Shown here: piece after piece, positions 50,801 to 59,790 of the stretch
Layout: every line of letters starts with the position of its first letter
Numbering within the stretch: the first letter of the stretch is position 1
Source: Candidatus Kosakonia sp. 282A-S69
GTDB lineage: Bacteria > Pseudomonadota > Gammaproteobacteria > Enterobacterales > Enterobacteriaceae
Reading direction: 5' to 3'
Length of the DNA stretch: 64,000 bases
Assembly: GCF_029433855.1 (NCBI RefSeq)
Contig: NZ_JAROAU010000003.1
Span: forward strand, 1,537,572 to 1,601,571
Position numbers and translations under genes: made by a program
Notes under the pieces: generated by a model
What the model was told of the DNA's origin: nothing
Seen by the model: only the letters and a program-made list of their open reading frames with translations
Databases searched by the model: none

Positions 50801-51360
50801 AGAGTGTCATCTGACAGCGGCACGATTTTGTTAATTTCGTGCGAGGTACGAAAACCATCAAAGAAGTGAATAAATGGCACGCGGCTTTTCAGCGTAGCGA
50901 TATGGGAGATAAGCGCAAAATCCTGGGCTTCCTGCACGCTGCTGGCGCAGAGCAGGGCGCAGCCGGTCTGGCGCACTGCCATCACATCGGAGTGGTCGCC
51001 AAAAATCGACAATGCATGGGTAGCGACGGTTCTTGCGGCAACGTGCAGCACTAAGGGGGTTAACTGCCCGGCCAGCTTATAGAGGGTCGGGATCATCAGC
51101 AGCAGACCCTGCGATGAGGTGAACGAGGTCGAGAGCGCGCCAGTCTGCAACGCCCCGTGAACAGCGGCAATGGCGCCCGCTTCTGACTGCATCTCTACCA
51201 CGCGTGGCGTGTCGCCCCAGATATTTTTCAGGCCATTTCCTGCCCAGGCATCTGCCTGTTCAGCCATCGTTGAACTGGGAGTAATCGGGTAGATGGCGAT
51301 AACTTCACTGGTGCGGTACGCAACGGATGCGACTGCACCATTACCGTCAATTGTGATCAT
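47836..51360 (-). CDS. nifJ: Pyruvate:flavodoxin/ferredoxin oxidoreductase
   Basis: Single-chain thiamine-diphosphate enzyme (E. coli YdbK) that oxidises pyruvate to acetyl-CoA, passing electrons to flavodoxin or ferredoxin. 1174 residues, the E. coli length. Order: TPP pyrimidine domain (start to about 250), transketolase-like and CoA-binding domains, two [4Fe-4S] motifs CTQCNHCVAACPH and CTGCNLCVEVCPAKD (about 690-760), then the C-terminal TPP-binding domain with CSGCGETPY and GGDGWAYDIGFGG, and the oxygen-protection C-terminal arm. Isolated from nif genes, so a role in oxidative-stress or reductant supply is likely. Confidence 0.97.
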   Translation of the reverse strand: MITIDGNGAVASVAYRTSEVIAIYPITPSSTMAEQADAWAGNGLKNIWGDTPRVVEMQSEAGAIAAVHGALQTGALSTSFTSSQGLLLMIPTLYKLAGQLTPLVLHVAARTVATHALSIFGDHSDVMAVRQTGCALLCASSVQEAQDFALISHIATLKSRVPFIHFFDGFRTSHEINKIVPLSDDTLRTLMPEEEIARHRARALNPEHPVIRGTSANPDTYFQSREATNPWYNAVYDHVEQAMEDFAAATGRHYKPFEYYGHPQAERVIVLMGSAIGTCEEVIDELLTRGEKVGVLKVRLYRPFSAMHLLAVLPQSVRNVAVLDRTKEPGAQAEPLYLDVMTALAEAFNRGERETLPRVIGGRYGLSSKEFGPECVLAIFNELRAEKPKPRFTVGIYDDVTHLSLALPENTLPTHAKLEALFYGLGSDGSVSATKNNIKIIGNATPWYAQGYFVYDSKKAGGLTVSHLRVSEKPINSAYLVSQADFVGCHQLQFIDKYQMAERLKPGGIFLLNTPYSCDEVWARLPQEVQAVLRQKNARFYVVNAAKIARECGLGARINTVMQMAFFHLTAILPGDSAITALQGAIAKSYSSKGQELVERNWQALALARESLAEVPLQEVDSQSAHRPPVVSDSAPDFVKTVTAAMLAGLGDALPVSALPPDGTWPVGTTRWEKRNIAEAIPIWKEELCTQCNHCVAACPHSAIRAKVVPPQAMEEAPASLHSLDVKARDMRGQKYVLQVAPEDCTGCNLCVEVCPAKDRQNPEIKAINMMSRLEHVEEEKANYDFFLNLPEIDRSQLERIDIRTSQLISPLFEYSGACSGCGETPYIKLLTQLYGDRMMIANATGCSSIYGGNLPSTPYTTDANGRGPAWANSLFEDNAEFGLGFRLSVDQHRQRVMRLVEQFADALPADLLAALRADATPEIRRDQVAALRRALANVEGAQQLLIDADALVEKSIWLIGGDGWAYDIGFGGLDHVMSLTENVNILVLDTQCYSNTGGQASKATPLGAVTKFGEHGKRKARKDLGVSMMMYGHVYVAQISLGAQLNQTVKAIQEAEAYPGPSLIIAYSPCEEHGYDLALSHDQMRQLTATGFWPLYRFDPRREAEGKIPLALDSRPPSDALAETLLNEQRFKRLNAQQPEVAEQLWKEAAADLQKRYDFLAQLAGKAEKSPAE

Positions 51361-51501
51361 AAGGCACCCTTACATTGCTCAAAAAAGGGGACGCGTTTTA
51401 CGGCGACGAGTCCTGTAATTGTTAAGCAAGTATAAGACTTTTCTTTAATCCCCTGAACTTACATGGTCTTCGAGTGCACAAATTGATCCAGGCTGAGCAA
51501 T

Positions 51502-51529
51502 AAAAAAGCGGAACATAATGTTCCGCTTT
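51502..51529 (-). terminator. Terminator of the coiled-coil protein gene
   Basis: GCGGAACA (51508-51515) / TGTTCCGC (51519-51526) with a three-base loop and T6 on the minus strand, ten bases beyond the stop at 51536. Confidence 0.88.
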
Positions 51530-51535
51530 AGGCTG

Positions 51536-52048
51536 TTACCACCAGCTGCTGGCCTCTTTTTCTCTGGCTTTGCCTTCGCTTTGCATTAACGCTTTCCCCC
51601 CTGATGAGAGGTTACGCCGGGCGTCAGCTTCAGACTGAATGACATCCGTTTGCGCCGCTCGCTGTTTAAGCTCTTGCTCAACGAAATCCTTCTCCCGCTG
51701 CACCCGAGCTGATTTTGCCTGCAGTTCAAGACGGCGGTTTTCAATTTCAAGTGCGCGAAGTTGCTCCTCAAACTGCCGATCACGTTTTTTATCTGCGGCT
51801 ATTTCTGCTTCACGCTTCGCCTGTCTGGCATTAATAGCCGCACGCTGAGCTTCAGCAGCAGCTCTCTTTTTCTTCCGGTGCTGGCGTCTTTTTTCTCGCC
51901 AGTACTCCTTTTCCTGCTGCGCCTGCATTTCGCCTTCGCGTTCAGCAGTAGCCACGGCCTTTAATTGCTCCTGAAGCGTTGCGGCGCAGAGATAAACAGG
52001 CTGAAAAGTTACGGCCGCCAAAAAAACACATAAAGCTGCGCGTTTCAT
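51536..52048 (-). CDS. Exported coiled-coil protein, DUF5384-like
   Basis: 170 residues. A signal peptide (MKRAALCVFLAAVTFQPVYLCA, cleavage before ATLQEQ) is followed by an almost uninterrupted, highly charged helix rich in Gln, Glu, Lys and Arg (about 25-150) with a strongly basic patch (REKRRQHRKKKRAAAEAQ), ending NLSSGGKALMQSEGKAREKEASSWW. This composition resembles the DUF5384 family of enterobacterial periplasmic proteins; assignment from memory. Function unknown. Ten bases downstream of the lipoprotein gene on the same strand, so probably an operon. Confidence 0.72.
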   Translation of the reverse strand: MKRAALCVFLAAVTFQPVYLCAATLQEQLKAVATAEREGEMQAQQEKEYWREKRRQHRKKKRAAAEAQRAAINARQAKREAEIAADKKRDRQFEEQLRALEIENRRLELQAKSARVQREKDFVEQELKQRAAQTDVIQSEADARRNLSSGGKALMQSEGKAREKEASSWW

Positions 52049-52058
52049 TTGTGACCTT

Positions 52059-52574
52059 TTATTTCTTCTCAGGGCAGGTTGCGTTGGGCTGAATACGCGT
52101 CTCGTCTTTGCCCATAGAGATAATTACCGCAAGACCCGGGGTAAACATGCAGCTTTTCCCTACCTGGGTGGAGGAGAATACGTGTTTACCCTCTTTGTAG
52201 CTTAAGGTAACAGCTTCAACCAGAACCTTATCTTTGACGAGAGAGCCTGCCGCCGCACCGATTGCGCCGCCGCCCACGCCACCGCCTACGGTGTTCAGCG
52301 CAGAACCACTCTCGATATTGTGCCCGGCAACGCCACCGGCAACCGCGCCCAGCACGGCACCAAATGTCTGCGCGGCTTTTTTATTCTCACTATTATCCAC
52401 CGCAACTTTGGCTGGCAGGACAGATAAAATCGTGACGGTTTTCGTTTTTTGTTTGGCATTAACCTGGCCAGCACTGTAAACATCTGCCGCCAAATAATCA
52501 GCATTTGATTTGCAGCCCATTAACGAAAAAAAGGAGAGAAGAGTTGCTGCACAAAACGATTTTTTAAATAACAT
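52059..52574 (-). CDS. Glycine-zipper outer-membrane lipoprotein
   Basis: 171 residues from the second in-frame ATG (52574); a start four codons earlier is also possible. Lipobox SLMGC gives lipidation at Cys21, with Lys at +2, so outer-membrane sorting is expected. The centre (about 70-115) is a glycine-zipper hairpin (GAVLGAVAGGVAGHNIESG, then GGGVGGGAIGAAAGSLV) as in SlyB/Pcp-type 17-kDa antigens, and a C-terminal beta-rich domain follows with two cysteines (CMFTPG, ATCPEKK) that could pair. No E. coli K-12 counterpart at this locus. Possible partner of the adjacent coiled-coil protein. Confidence 0.78.
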   Translation of the reverse strand: MLFKKSFCAATLLSFFSLMGCKSNADYLAADVYSAGQVNAKQKTKTVTILSVLPAKVAVDNSENKKAAQTFGAVLGAVAGGVAGHNIESGSALNTVGGGVGGGAIGAAAGSLVKDKVLVEAVTLSYKEGKHVFSSTQVGKSCMFTPGLAVIISMGKDETRIQPNATCPEKK

Positions 52575-52978
52575 AGCGTTAACCATTTTTTAATTAAGAG
52601 AAAAATCTGTGCGCGATATTACGGGAGCGTGTAATTATTTTTCAGTTACTTTTGGAAATATTTAGATCTGTTTGGATGAAAAATGGTGTAAATATAATTC
52701 GCGTATATTTATTAAAAGCCAAACATATAAAAAAGAAATAAAAGTGACCGCAGCTATTTAAAAAAATGCGCTAAACAGTCTCGCTTGATCGAGGGTGCAA
52801 TCCTTTATCCCGTTCACCGCCGCGAACGACCCGTGTGGTGGATGAGTTCGCTTCATAATTAAAAAAATCGCAAAAAAGTGTTTCATCGCACCACAAAGAT
52901 GAGTTTCAGCCCTCGACGTATTGCGCCTGGCTGCCTATGATGCTTGGGTTTCGCTTTTTTGATGGGGGAGAGTAAGAG
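52575..52978 (+). other. AT-rich intergenic region without a recognised gene
   Basis: 404 bases between the divergent lipoprotein gene and ydbJ. The middle part (about 52620-52760) is very A/T-rich with runs such as AAAAAGAAATAAAAG, a texture often bound by H-NS. I see no RNA gene, repeat or convincing reading frame; both flanking promoters must lie here. Confidence 0.5.
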
Positions 52979-53245
52979 ATGCGTTCAGCATTATGGATTG
53001 GGTGTGCCGCACTGTTATTGTCAGCCTGCAGCAGTGAACCTGTTCAGCAGGCGACCGCCGCGCACGTTGCGCCAGGGTTAAAAGCGGCGATGTCAAACAG
53101 TGGGCAGGCCAACTGCGCAATGATCGGCGGCGCAATGTCCGTCGCGCGCCAGCTTGATGGGTCAATGACAGGGATGTGTGCACTGCCAAATGGCAAACGC
53201 TGCAGCGAGCAGTCGCTTGCCACCGGCAGTTGCGGAAGTTACTGA
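52979..53245 (+). CDS. ydbJ: YdbJ, DUF333 lipoprotein
   Basis: 88-residue lipoprotein: signal peptide MRSALWIGCAALLLSAC with lipobox LSAC (Cys17), then a DUF333 domain (GQANCAMIGGAMSVARQLDGSMTGMCALPNGKRCSEQSLATGSC) containing four conserved cysteines likely to form disulfides. It matches E. coli YdbJ closely. GGGGGAGAG lies upstream. The stop overlaps the 3' end of convergent hslJ by 7 bases. Confidence 0.92.
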   Translation: MRSALWIGCAALLLSACSSEPVQQATAAHVAPGLKAAMSNSGQANCAMIGGAMSVARQLDGSMTGMCALPNGKRCSEQSLATGSCGSY

Positions 53246-53661
53246 GCGTTCGCGGCGCGGGTGTAAATCAGGGTCTGCGTCGCGGTGGTCAGCGTCAGCT
53301 GATTCCCTGTCAGATCAACCTGCGCGCCCTCGGCGAGCATCGCATTAATGGTGTGATCCAGTTCATTACGCTGCGCGTCCGGGCACATCATCATCGTCAT
53401 CGCCAGATGCTTCACGGTTAACGCGCCTTCAGAGAGCTTGCCCTGACCGGTAAAACCGTTACACATTTTGCCGGATACGCGCAGATCTTTATCAAAGCGG
53501 ATCTCCGGTTTCGGCTCGTCTGGCGCAATGCTTTTGCCATTATATGTAGTCAATACAAAGCGCTGATTTTCCAGTTGTTCTGGTTTCAGCTGTACGGCGC
53601 GGGAACTGACGCAGCCAGCAAGCACTGCGCTCAACGCGACCAAAGCGATCAATTTTTTCAT
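53239..53661 (-). CDS. hslJ: HslJ, heat-inducible META-domain lipoprotein
   Basis: 140 residues, the E. coli length. Signal with lipobox LAGC (Cys17), then a META domain (RFVLTTYNGKSIAP, RVSGKMCNGFTGQGKLSEG, MTMMMCPD) involved in E. coli in novobiocin resistance and heat-shock response. AGAGGA precedes the ATG. Convergent overlap of 7 bases with ydbJ. Confidence 0.94.
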   Translation of the reverse strand: MKKLIALVALSAVLAGCVSSRAVQLKPEQLENQRFVLTTYNGKSIAPDEPKPEIRFDKDLRVSGKMCNGFTGQGKLSEGALTVKHLAMTMMMCPDAQRNELDHTINAMLAEGAQVDLTGNQLTLTTATQTLIYTRAANAQ

Positions 53662-53737
53662 CTTTTCCTCTGGGTTCGTTCCATCAAAACGGTGGGAATT
53701 GTACCCGGTCGAACAGCCATGTCACCGGGGTTACTCT

Positions 53738-53764
53738 TAAAACGCGCCCCGACGGCGGGGCGCG
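53738..53764 (-). terminator. ldhA terminator
   Basis: CGCGCCCCG (53743-53751) / CGGGGCGCG (53756-53764) with loop ACGG and T4 on the minus strand, just beyond the ldhA stop. Confidence 0.9.
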
Positions 53765-53768
53765 AGTC

Positions 53769-54758
53769 TCAGGTCAGCGCGTTCGGGCAGCTTTCGCCGT
53801 CATGCAGCTGACGTAAATTTTCAAGCGTCGTTTCCGAAATAGAGGTCAACGCTTCGGCGGTCAGGAAGGCCTGATGGCCGGTAAACAAAACGTTGTGGCA
53901 GGCAGACAACCGGCGGAAGACATCGTCCTGAATCACATCATTGGATTTATCTTCAAAGAAGAGATCGCGCTCGTTTTCATAAACATCCATCCCCAGTGCG
54001 CCAATCTTCTGCGTCTTTAAGGCTTCAATCGCGGCCTGGGAATCAACCAACCCGCCGCGGCTGGTATTGATGATCATCACGCCATTTTTCATCTGCTCAA
54101 ACGCGCTCTGGTTGAGCAGATGGAAGTTCTCCGGGGTCAGCGGGCAGTGCAGTGAGATGACATCCGACTGCGAAAATAGCGTTTGCAGGTCGACATACTC
54201 GACGCCCATATCCAGCGCCGCTGCGCTCGGGTAAGGATCAAACGCCAGCAGACGCATACCGAAACCTTTCAGAATACGCAGGGCGGCAATGCCGATTTTT
54301 CCGGTGCCAATCACGCCCGCGGTTTTGCCATACATGGTGAAACCGGTCAGCCCCTCCAGCGAGAAGTTGGCATCGCGGGTGCGCTGATAAGCGCGATGAA
54401 TGCGGCGATTGAGGGTCATCATCATGCCGACAGCGTGCTCGGCCACCGCTTCCGGCGAATAGGCCGGTACGCGCACCACGCTCAGCCCCAGCTCTTTCGC
54501 CGCATCCAGATCGACGTTATTAAAGCCTGCGCAGCGCAGGGCGATAAACTTCACGCCGAGCTTTTTCAGCTCCTCCAGCACCGGGCGGCTGCCGTCGTCG
54601 TTGACGAATATACAGACACCTTCGCAGCCATGAGCGGTTTTGGCGGTCTTTTCCGTTAACAGAAAGTCGAAAAATTCAAGATCGTAGCCATAAAGCTCGT
54701 TAACCTGCTGCAAATACTTTTTATCGTATTGCTTTGTGCTGTATATCGCGATTTTCAT
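53769..54758 (-). CDS. ldhA: D-lactate dehydrogenase (fermentative)
   Basis: NAD-dependent 2-hydroxyacid dehydrogenase that reduces pyruvate to D-lactate in fermentation. ATG 54758 gives 329 residues (E. coli length); the frame extends upstream without support. Rossmann motif GTGKIG near 152-157, catalytic Arg in NTSRGGLVD, Glu in YENERDLFF and the His in FTGHQAFLT are present. 286 bases separate it from divergent ydbH. Confidence 0.97.
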   Translation of the reverse strand: MKIAIYSTKQYDKKYLQQVNELYGYDLEFFDFLLTEKTAKTAHGCEGVCIFVNDDGSRPVLEELKKLGVKFIALRCAGFNNVDLDAAKELGLSVVRVPAYSPEAVAEHAVGMMMTLNRRIHRAYQRTRDANFSLEGLTGFTMYGKTAGVIGTGKIGIAALRILKGFGMRLLAFDPYPSAAALDMGVEYVDLQTLFSQSDVISLHCPLTPENFHLLNQSAFEQMKNGVMIINTSRGGLVDSQAAIEALKTQKIGALGMDVYENERDLFFEDKSNDVIQDDVFRRLSACHNVLFTGHQAFLTAEALTSISETTLENLRQLHDGESCPNALT

Positions 54759-55044
54759 AAGACTTTTCTCCAATGATTTTCTGCCTCTATTATCACGTTT
54801 TAAAATTATTAAGTAAATGCTCAAATATTGTTTAGAAACAGAGAGAAGGTGAATGCTTCTACGTTGAGTATATCTCTATCCCGGGAAGAGAGAGGGGCGG
54901 CTGATCGCTTGCACGCCCATTAGGGGAAACGCAGCGGCCGGTCTATGATTAACGAGGCGTATGCGTTCAATATCGCGCCGCGACGTGGCACAATAGCCGC
55001 CAGTTTCGCCTCAATTAGATGCAAAATCAGGATATTAGCTGCCC

Positions 55045-57684
55045 ATGAAGGGTAAATACAAGGCCGCCATCGCGCTGGTACTACTGTTCATACTGCTGCC
55101 GCTCACGCTGCTGCTGACGCTGGCGCAGTGGGTGCCGACGCTGGTTGGCGTCTGGTTGCCCGCAGGCACACGCATCGCTATGAGCGAAAGCCCGCGCCTC
55201 ACGCTCCACTCCCTGCACATTCCCGATTTACGCTACATTGCGGGTGAGTGCACCCTCGCCGAGCTCCGTCATGCCCGGCTGACCCACCCCAGCCGCTGGC
55301 AGCTGCATATTGACTCGCTTGAGATCAATACCGCCTGCCTGAATAAACTCAGCAACAATGAAGAAGAGCGCAGTGCGCCGCGCTCGCTGGCAGAGTGGCA
55401 GTCGCTGCTGCCTTATAGCTGGGTGACCGTCGATCGCCTGACAGTCACGCCATGGAAAACGTGGCAGGGCAAACTCTCTCTGGCGCTGACGCCGCAGGTG
55501 CAGAGGCTCGATTATCAGGGCGATCGCGTTGAACTCAGCGCGCGTCTGCAGGGCCAGAAGCTGGACGTCAAGCGCATGGCGCTGCGGCTGTTTAACGATC
55601 AGCCGCCGTTTACCCTTGGGGGCAACTTTACGCTGCCCAACGATCCGGCGGGCATACCGGTGAGCGGGCATATGGAGAGCACCTTAACCCTGCCGCAGCC
55701 TCCACACACTCTTGATGTCGATCTCGACTGGCGCGATAAGCAGGGGCAGCTGATTGTGATGGCGCGCGGCGAAGGGGAGCCGCTGCTGGATCTGCCATGG
55801 CAGGTGAGTGAACAGCGCTTCGCCATCAGTGACGGGCGCTGGAACTGGCCCTATCAGGGTTTTCCGCTCAGCGGGCGCGTGGGCGTTAATATCGACAACT
55901 GGCAGGCCGGGCTTGAGAATGCGCAAGTCAGTGGCCGGTTAAATGTCTTAACCCAGGGCGACGCGGGTAAAGGCAACGCTGTGCTCAACTTTGGCCCTGG
56001 CCGCCTCAGCCCCGGCAACAACGATCTGCCGCTGCAGCTGACCGGCGAGGCAAAGCAGGGCGATTTGATTTTCTATGCCGTGCTCCCTGGTCGCCTCAGC
56101 GGCAGTCTCGAAGAGCCACGGCTCGCCTTCAGCCCCGGCGCGCTGCTGCGCTCCAGAGGCCGCATTATTGATTCGCTCAATATTGATGAGGTGCGCTGGC
56201 CGCTGGCCGGTGTCAGCCTGACGCAGCACGGTATCGACGGGCGGTTGCAGGCCATTCTGCGCGCCCATGAGAATGCGCTTGGCGATTTCACGCTGCATCT
56301 CGACGGCCGCGCCGAGAATTTCCTGCCCGATAATGGGCTATGGCGCTGGCGCTACTGGGGCGATGGTCATTTCACGCCGATGCACGCCCGCTGGGATGTC
56401 GCCGGGCGCGGCGAGTGGCGCGATAAGGCCATCACTTTAACGGCACTCTCTACCGGCTTTGATCAGTTGCAGTATGGTGCCATGCAGATGAGCGCGCCGA
56501 GGCTGGTGCTGGATAAACCGGTGCGCTGGCTGCGTGATACGGCAAAACCGCATTTTACCGGCGCTCTGACGCTGGAAGCCGGTAAAACCACCTTCAGCAG
56601 CGGCAGCGTTTTGCCGCCTTCAACCCTGCATTTCAGCGTCGACGGCCCGGAACCGACGCGCTTTCAGTTTAAAGGCGCGCTTAACGCCGAAGCGATTGGC
56701 CCGGTGCAGATCAATGGTCGCTGGGACGGGGAGCGCCTGCGCGGCCAGGCGTGGTGGCCGCAGCAATCCCTGACGGTGTTCCAGCCGCTGGTGCCGCCAG
56801 AGTGGAAAATGAATCTGCTCGACGGCTCGCTCTATGCGCAGGTCGCCTTTTCCGCCGCGGCGGATCAGGGCTTTGAAGCGGGCGGTCACGGAGTGTTGAA
56901 AAACGGCAGCGTCTGGACGCCGGATAACGAGATCCGTGGCATCGACTTCGTGCTGCCGTTCCGCTATCGCAATGCCACCTGGCAACTGGGCACGCGCCAT
57001 CCGGTGTCGCTGCGTATTGGTGAAGTGGTCAATCAGGTCACGGCAAAAAATATTACCGCCGATTTACAGGGGGCGTGGCCCTACAGCGAGCAAGACCCGC
57101 TGACCCTCAGCGATGTCAGCGTCGATGTGCTGGGCGGCAAAGTCACCCTGCAGCAGCTTCGTCTGCCCCAGCATGACGCGGCGCTGCTGCGCCTGAGTCA
57201 TATTGAAGCGAGTGAAGTGATAAGTGCGGTGAACCCGAAGCAATTCGCGCTCTCCGGCCCGGTTGATGGTGCGCTGCCGCTGTGGCTCGATAATCCACGC
57301 TGGATTATCAAAGATGGCTGGCTGCACAACCCGGGGCCAATGACGCTGCGGCTCGATAAAAACACCGCCGACGCCATCGTTAACGATCATATGGCGGCGG
57401 GCGCGGCGATTAACTGGCTGCGCTATATGGAAATTTCGCGCTCATGGACGACGATCGATGTCGATAATCTGGGGCAGTTAACTCTGCGCGCCAAACTCTC
57501 GGGCACCAGTTATGCCGAAGGGAAAAGCGGGCGTGTTAATCTCAACTATACCCATCAGGAAAATCTGTTCACGCTATGGCGTAGTCTGCGTTTTGCTGAC
57601 AATTTACAGTCATGGCTTGAGCAACATGCGGCGTTGCCCGATACGCGCTGCAAAAAGGGCACGTCGTGCGAGGAAAAGAGATGA
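55045..57684 (+). CDS. ydbH: YdbH, AsmA-like intermembrane phospholipid transporter
   Basis: 879 residues, as in E. coli. One N-terminal membrane helix (about 7-27) and a very long beta-rich periplasmic body of the AsmA-like type, which together with TamB and YhdP carries phospholipids from inner to outer membrane. First gene of ydbH-ynbE-ydbL; its stop overlaps the ynbE start (ATGA). Confidence 0.95.
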   Translation: MKGKYKAAIALVLLFILLPLTLLLTLAQWVPTLVGVWLPAGTRIAMSESPRLTLHSLHIPDLRYIAGECTLAELRHARLTHPSRWQLHIDSLEINTACLNKLSNNEEERSAPRSLAEWQSLLPYSWVTVDRLTVTPWKTWQGKLSLALTPQVQRLDYQGDRVELSARLQGQKLDVKRMALRLFNDQPPFTLGGNFTLPNDPAGIPVSGHMESTLTLPQPPHTLDVDLDWRDKQGQLIVMARGEGEPLLDLPWQVSEQRFAISDGRWNWPYQGFPLSGRVGVNIDNWQAGLENAQVSGRLNVLTQGDAGKGNAVLNFGPGRLSPGNNDLPLQLTGEAKQGDLIFYAVLPGRLSGSLEEPRLAFSPGALLRSRGRIIDSLNIDEVRWPLAGVSLTQHGIDGRLQAILRAHENALGDFTLHLDGRAENFLPDNGLWRWRYWGDGHFTPMHARWDVAGRGEWRDKAITLTALSTGFDQLQYGAMQMSAPRLVLDKPVRWLRDTAKPHFTGALTLEAGKTTFSSGSVLPPSTLHFSVDGPEPTRFQFKGALNAEAIGPVQINGRWDGERLRGQAWWPQQSLTVFQPLVPPEWKMNLLDGSLYAQVAFSAAADQGFEAGGHGVLKNGSVWTPDNEIRGIDFVLPFRYRNATWQLGTRHPVSLRIGEVVNQVTAKNITADLQGAWPYSEQDPLTLSDVSVDVLGGKVTLQQLRLPQHDAALLRLSHIEASEVISAVNPKQFALSGPVDGALPLWLDNPRWIIKDGWLHNPGPMTLRLDKNTADAIVNDHMAAGAAINWLRYMEISRSWTTIDVDNLGQLTLRAKLSGTSYAEGKSGRVNLNYTHQENLFTLWRSLRFADNLQSWLEQHAALPDTRCKKGTSCEEKR

Positions 57685-57872
57685 GAACCCTGAAAATCGT
57701 GCCAGGCCTGCTGGCAGTCATGCTGCTTGTCGGCTGTACGCCGCGGATAGAAGTGGCGGCGCCAAAAGAGCCGATCACCATCAATATGAACGTCAAAATT
57801 GAGCATGAGATCCATATCAAAGTTGATAAAGATGTGGAGAGCCTGCTGAAATCCCGTAGCGATCTCTTCTGA
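57681..57872 (+). CDS. ynbE: YnbE, outer-membrane lipoprotein partner of YdbH
   Basis: 63 residues: lipobox LVGC (Cys19), then TPRIEVAAPKEPITINMNVK and EHEIHIKVDKDVESLL, nearly identical to E. coli YnbE. In E. coli it multimerises by beta-strand stacking and completes the YdbH bridge to the outer membrane. Starts in the ydbH stop codon. Confidence 0.95.
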   Translation: MRTLKIVPGLLAVMLLVGCTPRIEVAAPKEPITINMNVKIEHEIHIKVDKDVESLLKSRSDLF

Positions 57873-57876
57873 GGCG

Positions 57877-58206
57877 ATGATGAAAAAACGAGTCATAAGC
57901 GCGCTGCTCGCGCTAAGCCTGGTAAGCGGCATCGCCCAGGCGCTCACGCTGGATGAAGCCCGTAGCCAGGGCCGCGTCGGCGAAACGCTGAACGGCTATA
58001 TTGCGCCGCTGCGCCAGGATCAAGAGACGCTGGCACTGGTTGAGCGCATCAATAAAGCGCGTACTGAGAGCTATCAGCAGCTGGCCGATCGTAACAATAT
58101 TCCGGTTGATGATGTCGCCAGGATGGCCGGACAGAAGCTGGTTGAGCGGGCGAAGCCCGGTGAATATGTGCGTGGAATTAATGGTAAGTGGTTGCGTAAG
58201 CAGTGA
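57877..58206 (+). CDS. ydbL: YdbL, periplasmic chaperone-like partner of YnbE
   Basis: 109 residues with signal peptide MMKKRVISALLALSLVSGIAQA and a mature DUF1318 domain (LTLDEARSQGRVGETLNGYIAP, NIPVDDVARMAGQKL). In E. coli it regulates YnbE multimerisation. Four bases after ynbE, with TCTTCTGAGGCG upstream of the ATG. Last gene of the operon. Confidence 0.94.
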   Translation: MMKKRVISALLALSLVSGIAQALTLDEARSQGRVGETLNGYIAPLRQDQETLALVERINKARTESYQQLADRNNIPVDDVARMAGQKLVERAKPGEYVRGINGKWLRKQ

Positions 58207-58295
58207 AATTAGCGTGATGAAACCTCTGAAAAGCGCGGGCAACCGCCCCGCGTTTCACTATCATCAACGGGTGCTTTCGCCTGGAGTTGATGCTT

Positions 58296-59072
58296 ATGTA
58301 CGCCTACAAAAAAACCACCCCGCGCATGGCTTCCTTTCAGCAACAGCCGGAAGAGGATGTGCCAGCCAGAAAACACTCTGCGCTCCGTCGGGGATTTCAA
58401 CGCATTATCTCGCCCTTCAGACGTCACTCTGCTCAGACCGCGGGCGGAACAGAACCAGACGCCTTCGAGCGTTACCGTAAATCGGAAAACCTCATCGCCA
58501 CCGGCTCCATTGGCAGCGTTTATCACTATGACGATAAGTATGTGATGAAGGATTACAGCGCAGTTATCGATCCCGAGCACAAGGGACGGTTGCACAGCGC
58601 GATGAACAATGCGGCGGCTTTTAATCGTCTTTACGGTGCAGGCAGTGCAAACATAATGATGAGAAAGACGGCAAATCCTCTGCAGAAAGCGGTCTCGGTG
58701 AAACTCAGAAGAATCAGCGGAGTGTCGCTGGCGGAGATTCTCGCGCAGGGGGAGATCGGACTTGCAGAAAAAGCCGCGGCCAGCTACGCAAAGGGCGACG
58801 TCGCCACGCAATTAGCGAAAAAACTCGAACTTGCCGGGGTCGATCATAACGACATTAATCTCGGCAATATTCTCTACGATCCGCAAACAGATAGCTTTAA
58901 CCTGATCGATTTTGACGACTCACACCTCAACCCGCCTGGCTTGCCGTTGAATGAGTTTATGGTGGAGGATCTGGTGCGCAAAATTAACTACTACTTCAGA
59001 ACGTTTGTACGCGAGGTCAATGCGCTAAAACTGGCTAAATACCTCCCTTCCACAGAGGGAAGAGAGGGGTAA
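58296..59072 (+). CDS. OspG/NleH-like protein kinase (effector-type)
   Basis: 258 residues from ATG 58296, which has CTGGAG nine bases upstream (an ATG at 58290 is too close to it). The N-terminal 60 residues are basic and low in hydrophobics. A compact kinase follows: glycine loop ATGSIGSVY (68-76), lysine in YVMKDY (K85), catalytic loop DHNDINLGN (D186, N191) and metal-binding DFDD (D205; DFD in place of DFG). The activation segment and C-lobe are very short, as in type III effector kinases OspG and NleH. No secretion genes are nearby. It lies between ydbL and azoR, ending three bases from convergent azoR; E. coli K-12 has no such gene here. Family assignment by motif is moderate; substrate unknown. 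Confidence 0.75.
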   Translation: MYAYKKTTPRMASFQQQPEEDVPARKHSALRRGFQRIISPFRRHSAQTAGGTEPDAFERYRKSENLIATGSIGSVYHYDDKYVMKDYSAVIDPEHKGRLHSAMNNAAAFNRLYGAGSANIMMRKTANPLQKAVSVKLRRISGVSLAEILAQGEIGLAEKAAASYAKGDVATQLAKKLELAGVDHNDINLGNILYDPQTDSFNLIDFDDSHLNPPGLPLNEFMVEDLVRKINYYFRTFVREVNALKLAKYLPSTEGREG

Positions 59073-59075
59073 TGC

Positions 59076-59741
<666 letters not shown>

Positions 59742-59790
59742 TCACAATCTGTGATCATGAATAGCGCAATATATCGAAGCCCATGTTCGA

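Noticed and set aside
51361-51535. Possible MicC RNA upstream of nifJ/ydbK, as in E. coli
   Set aside because: None of the MicC sequence I recall is present; only a terminator and a promoter-sized gap are seen.
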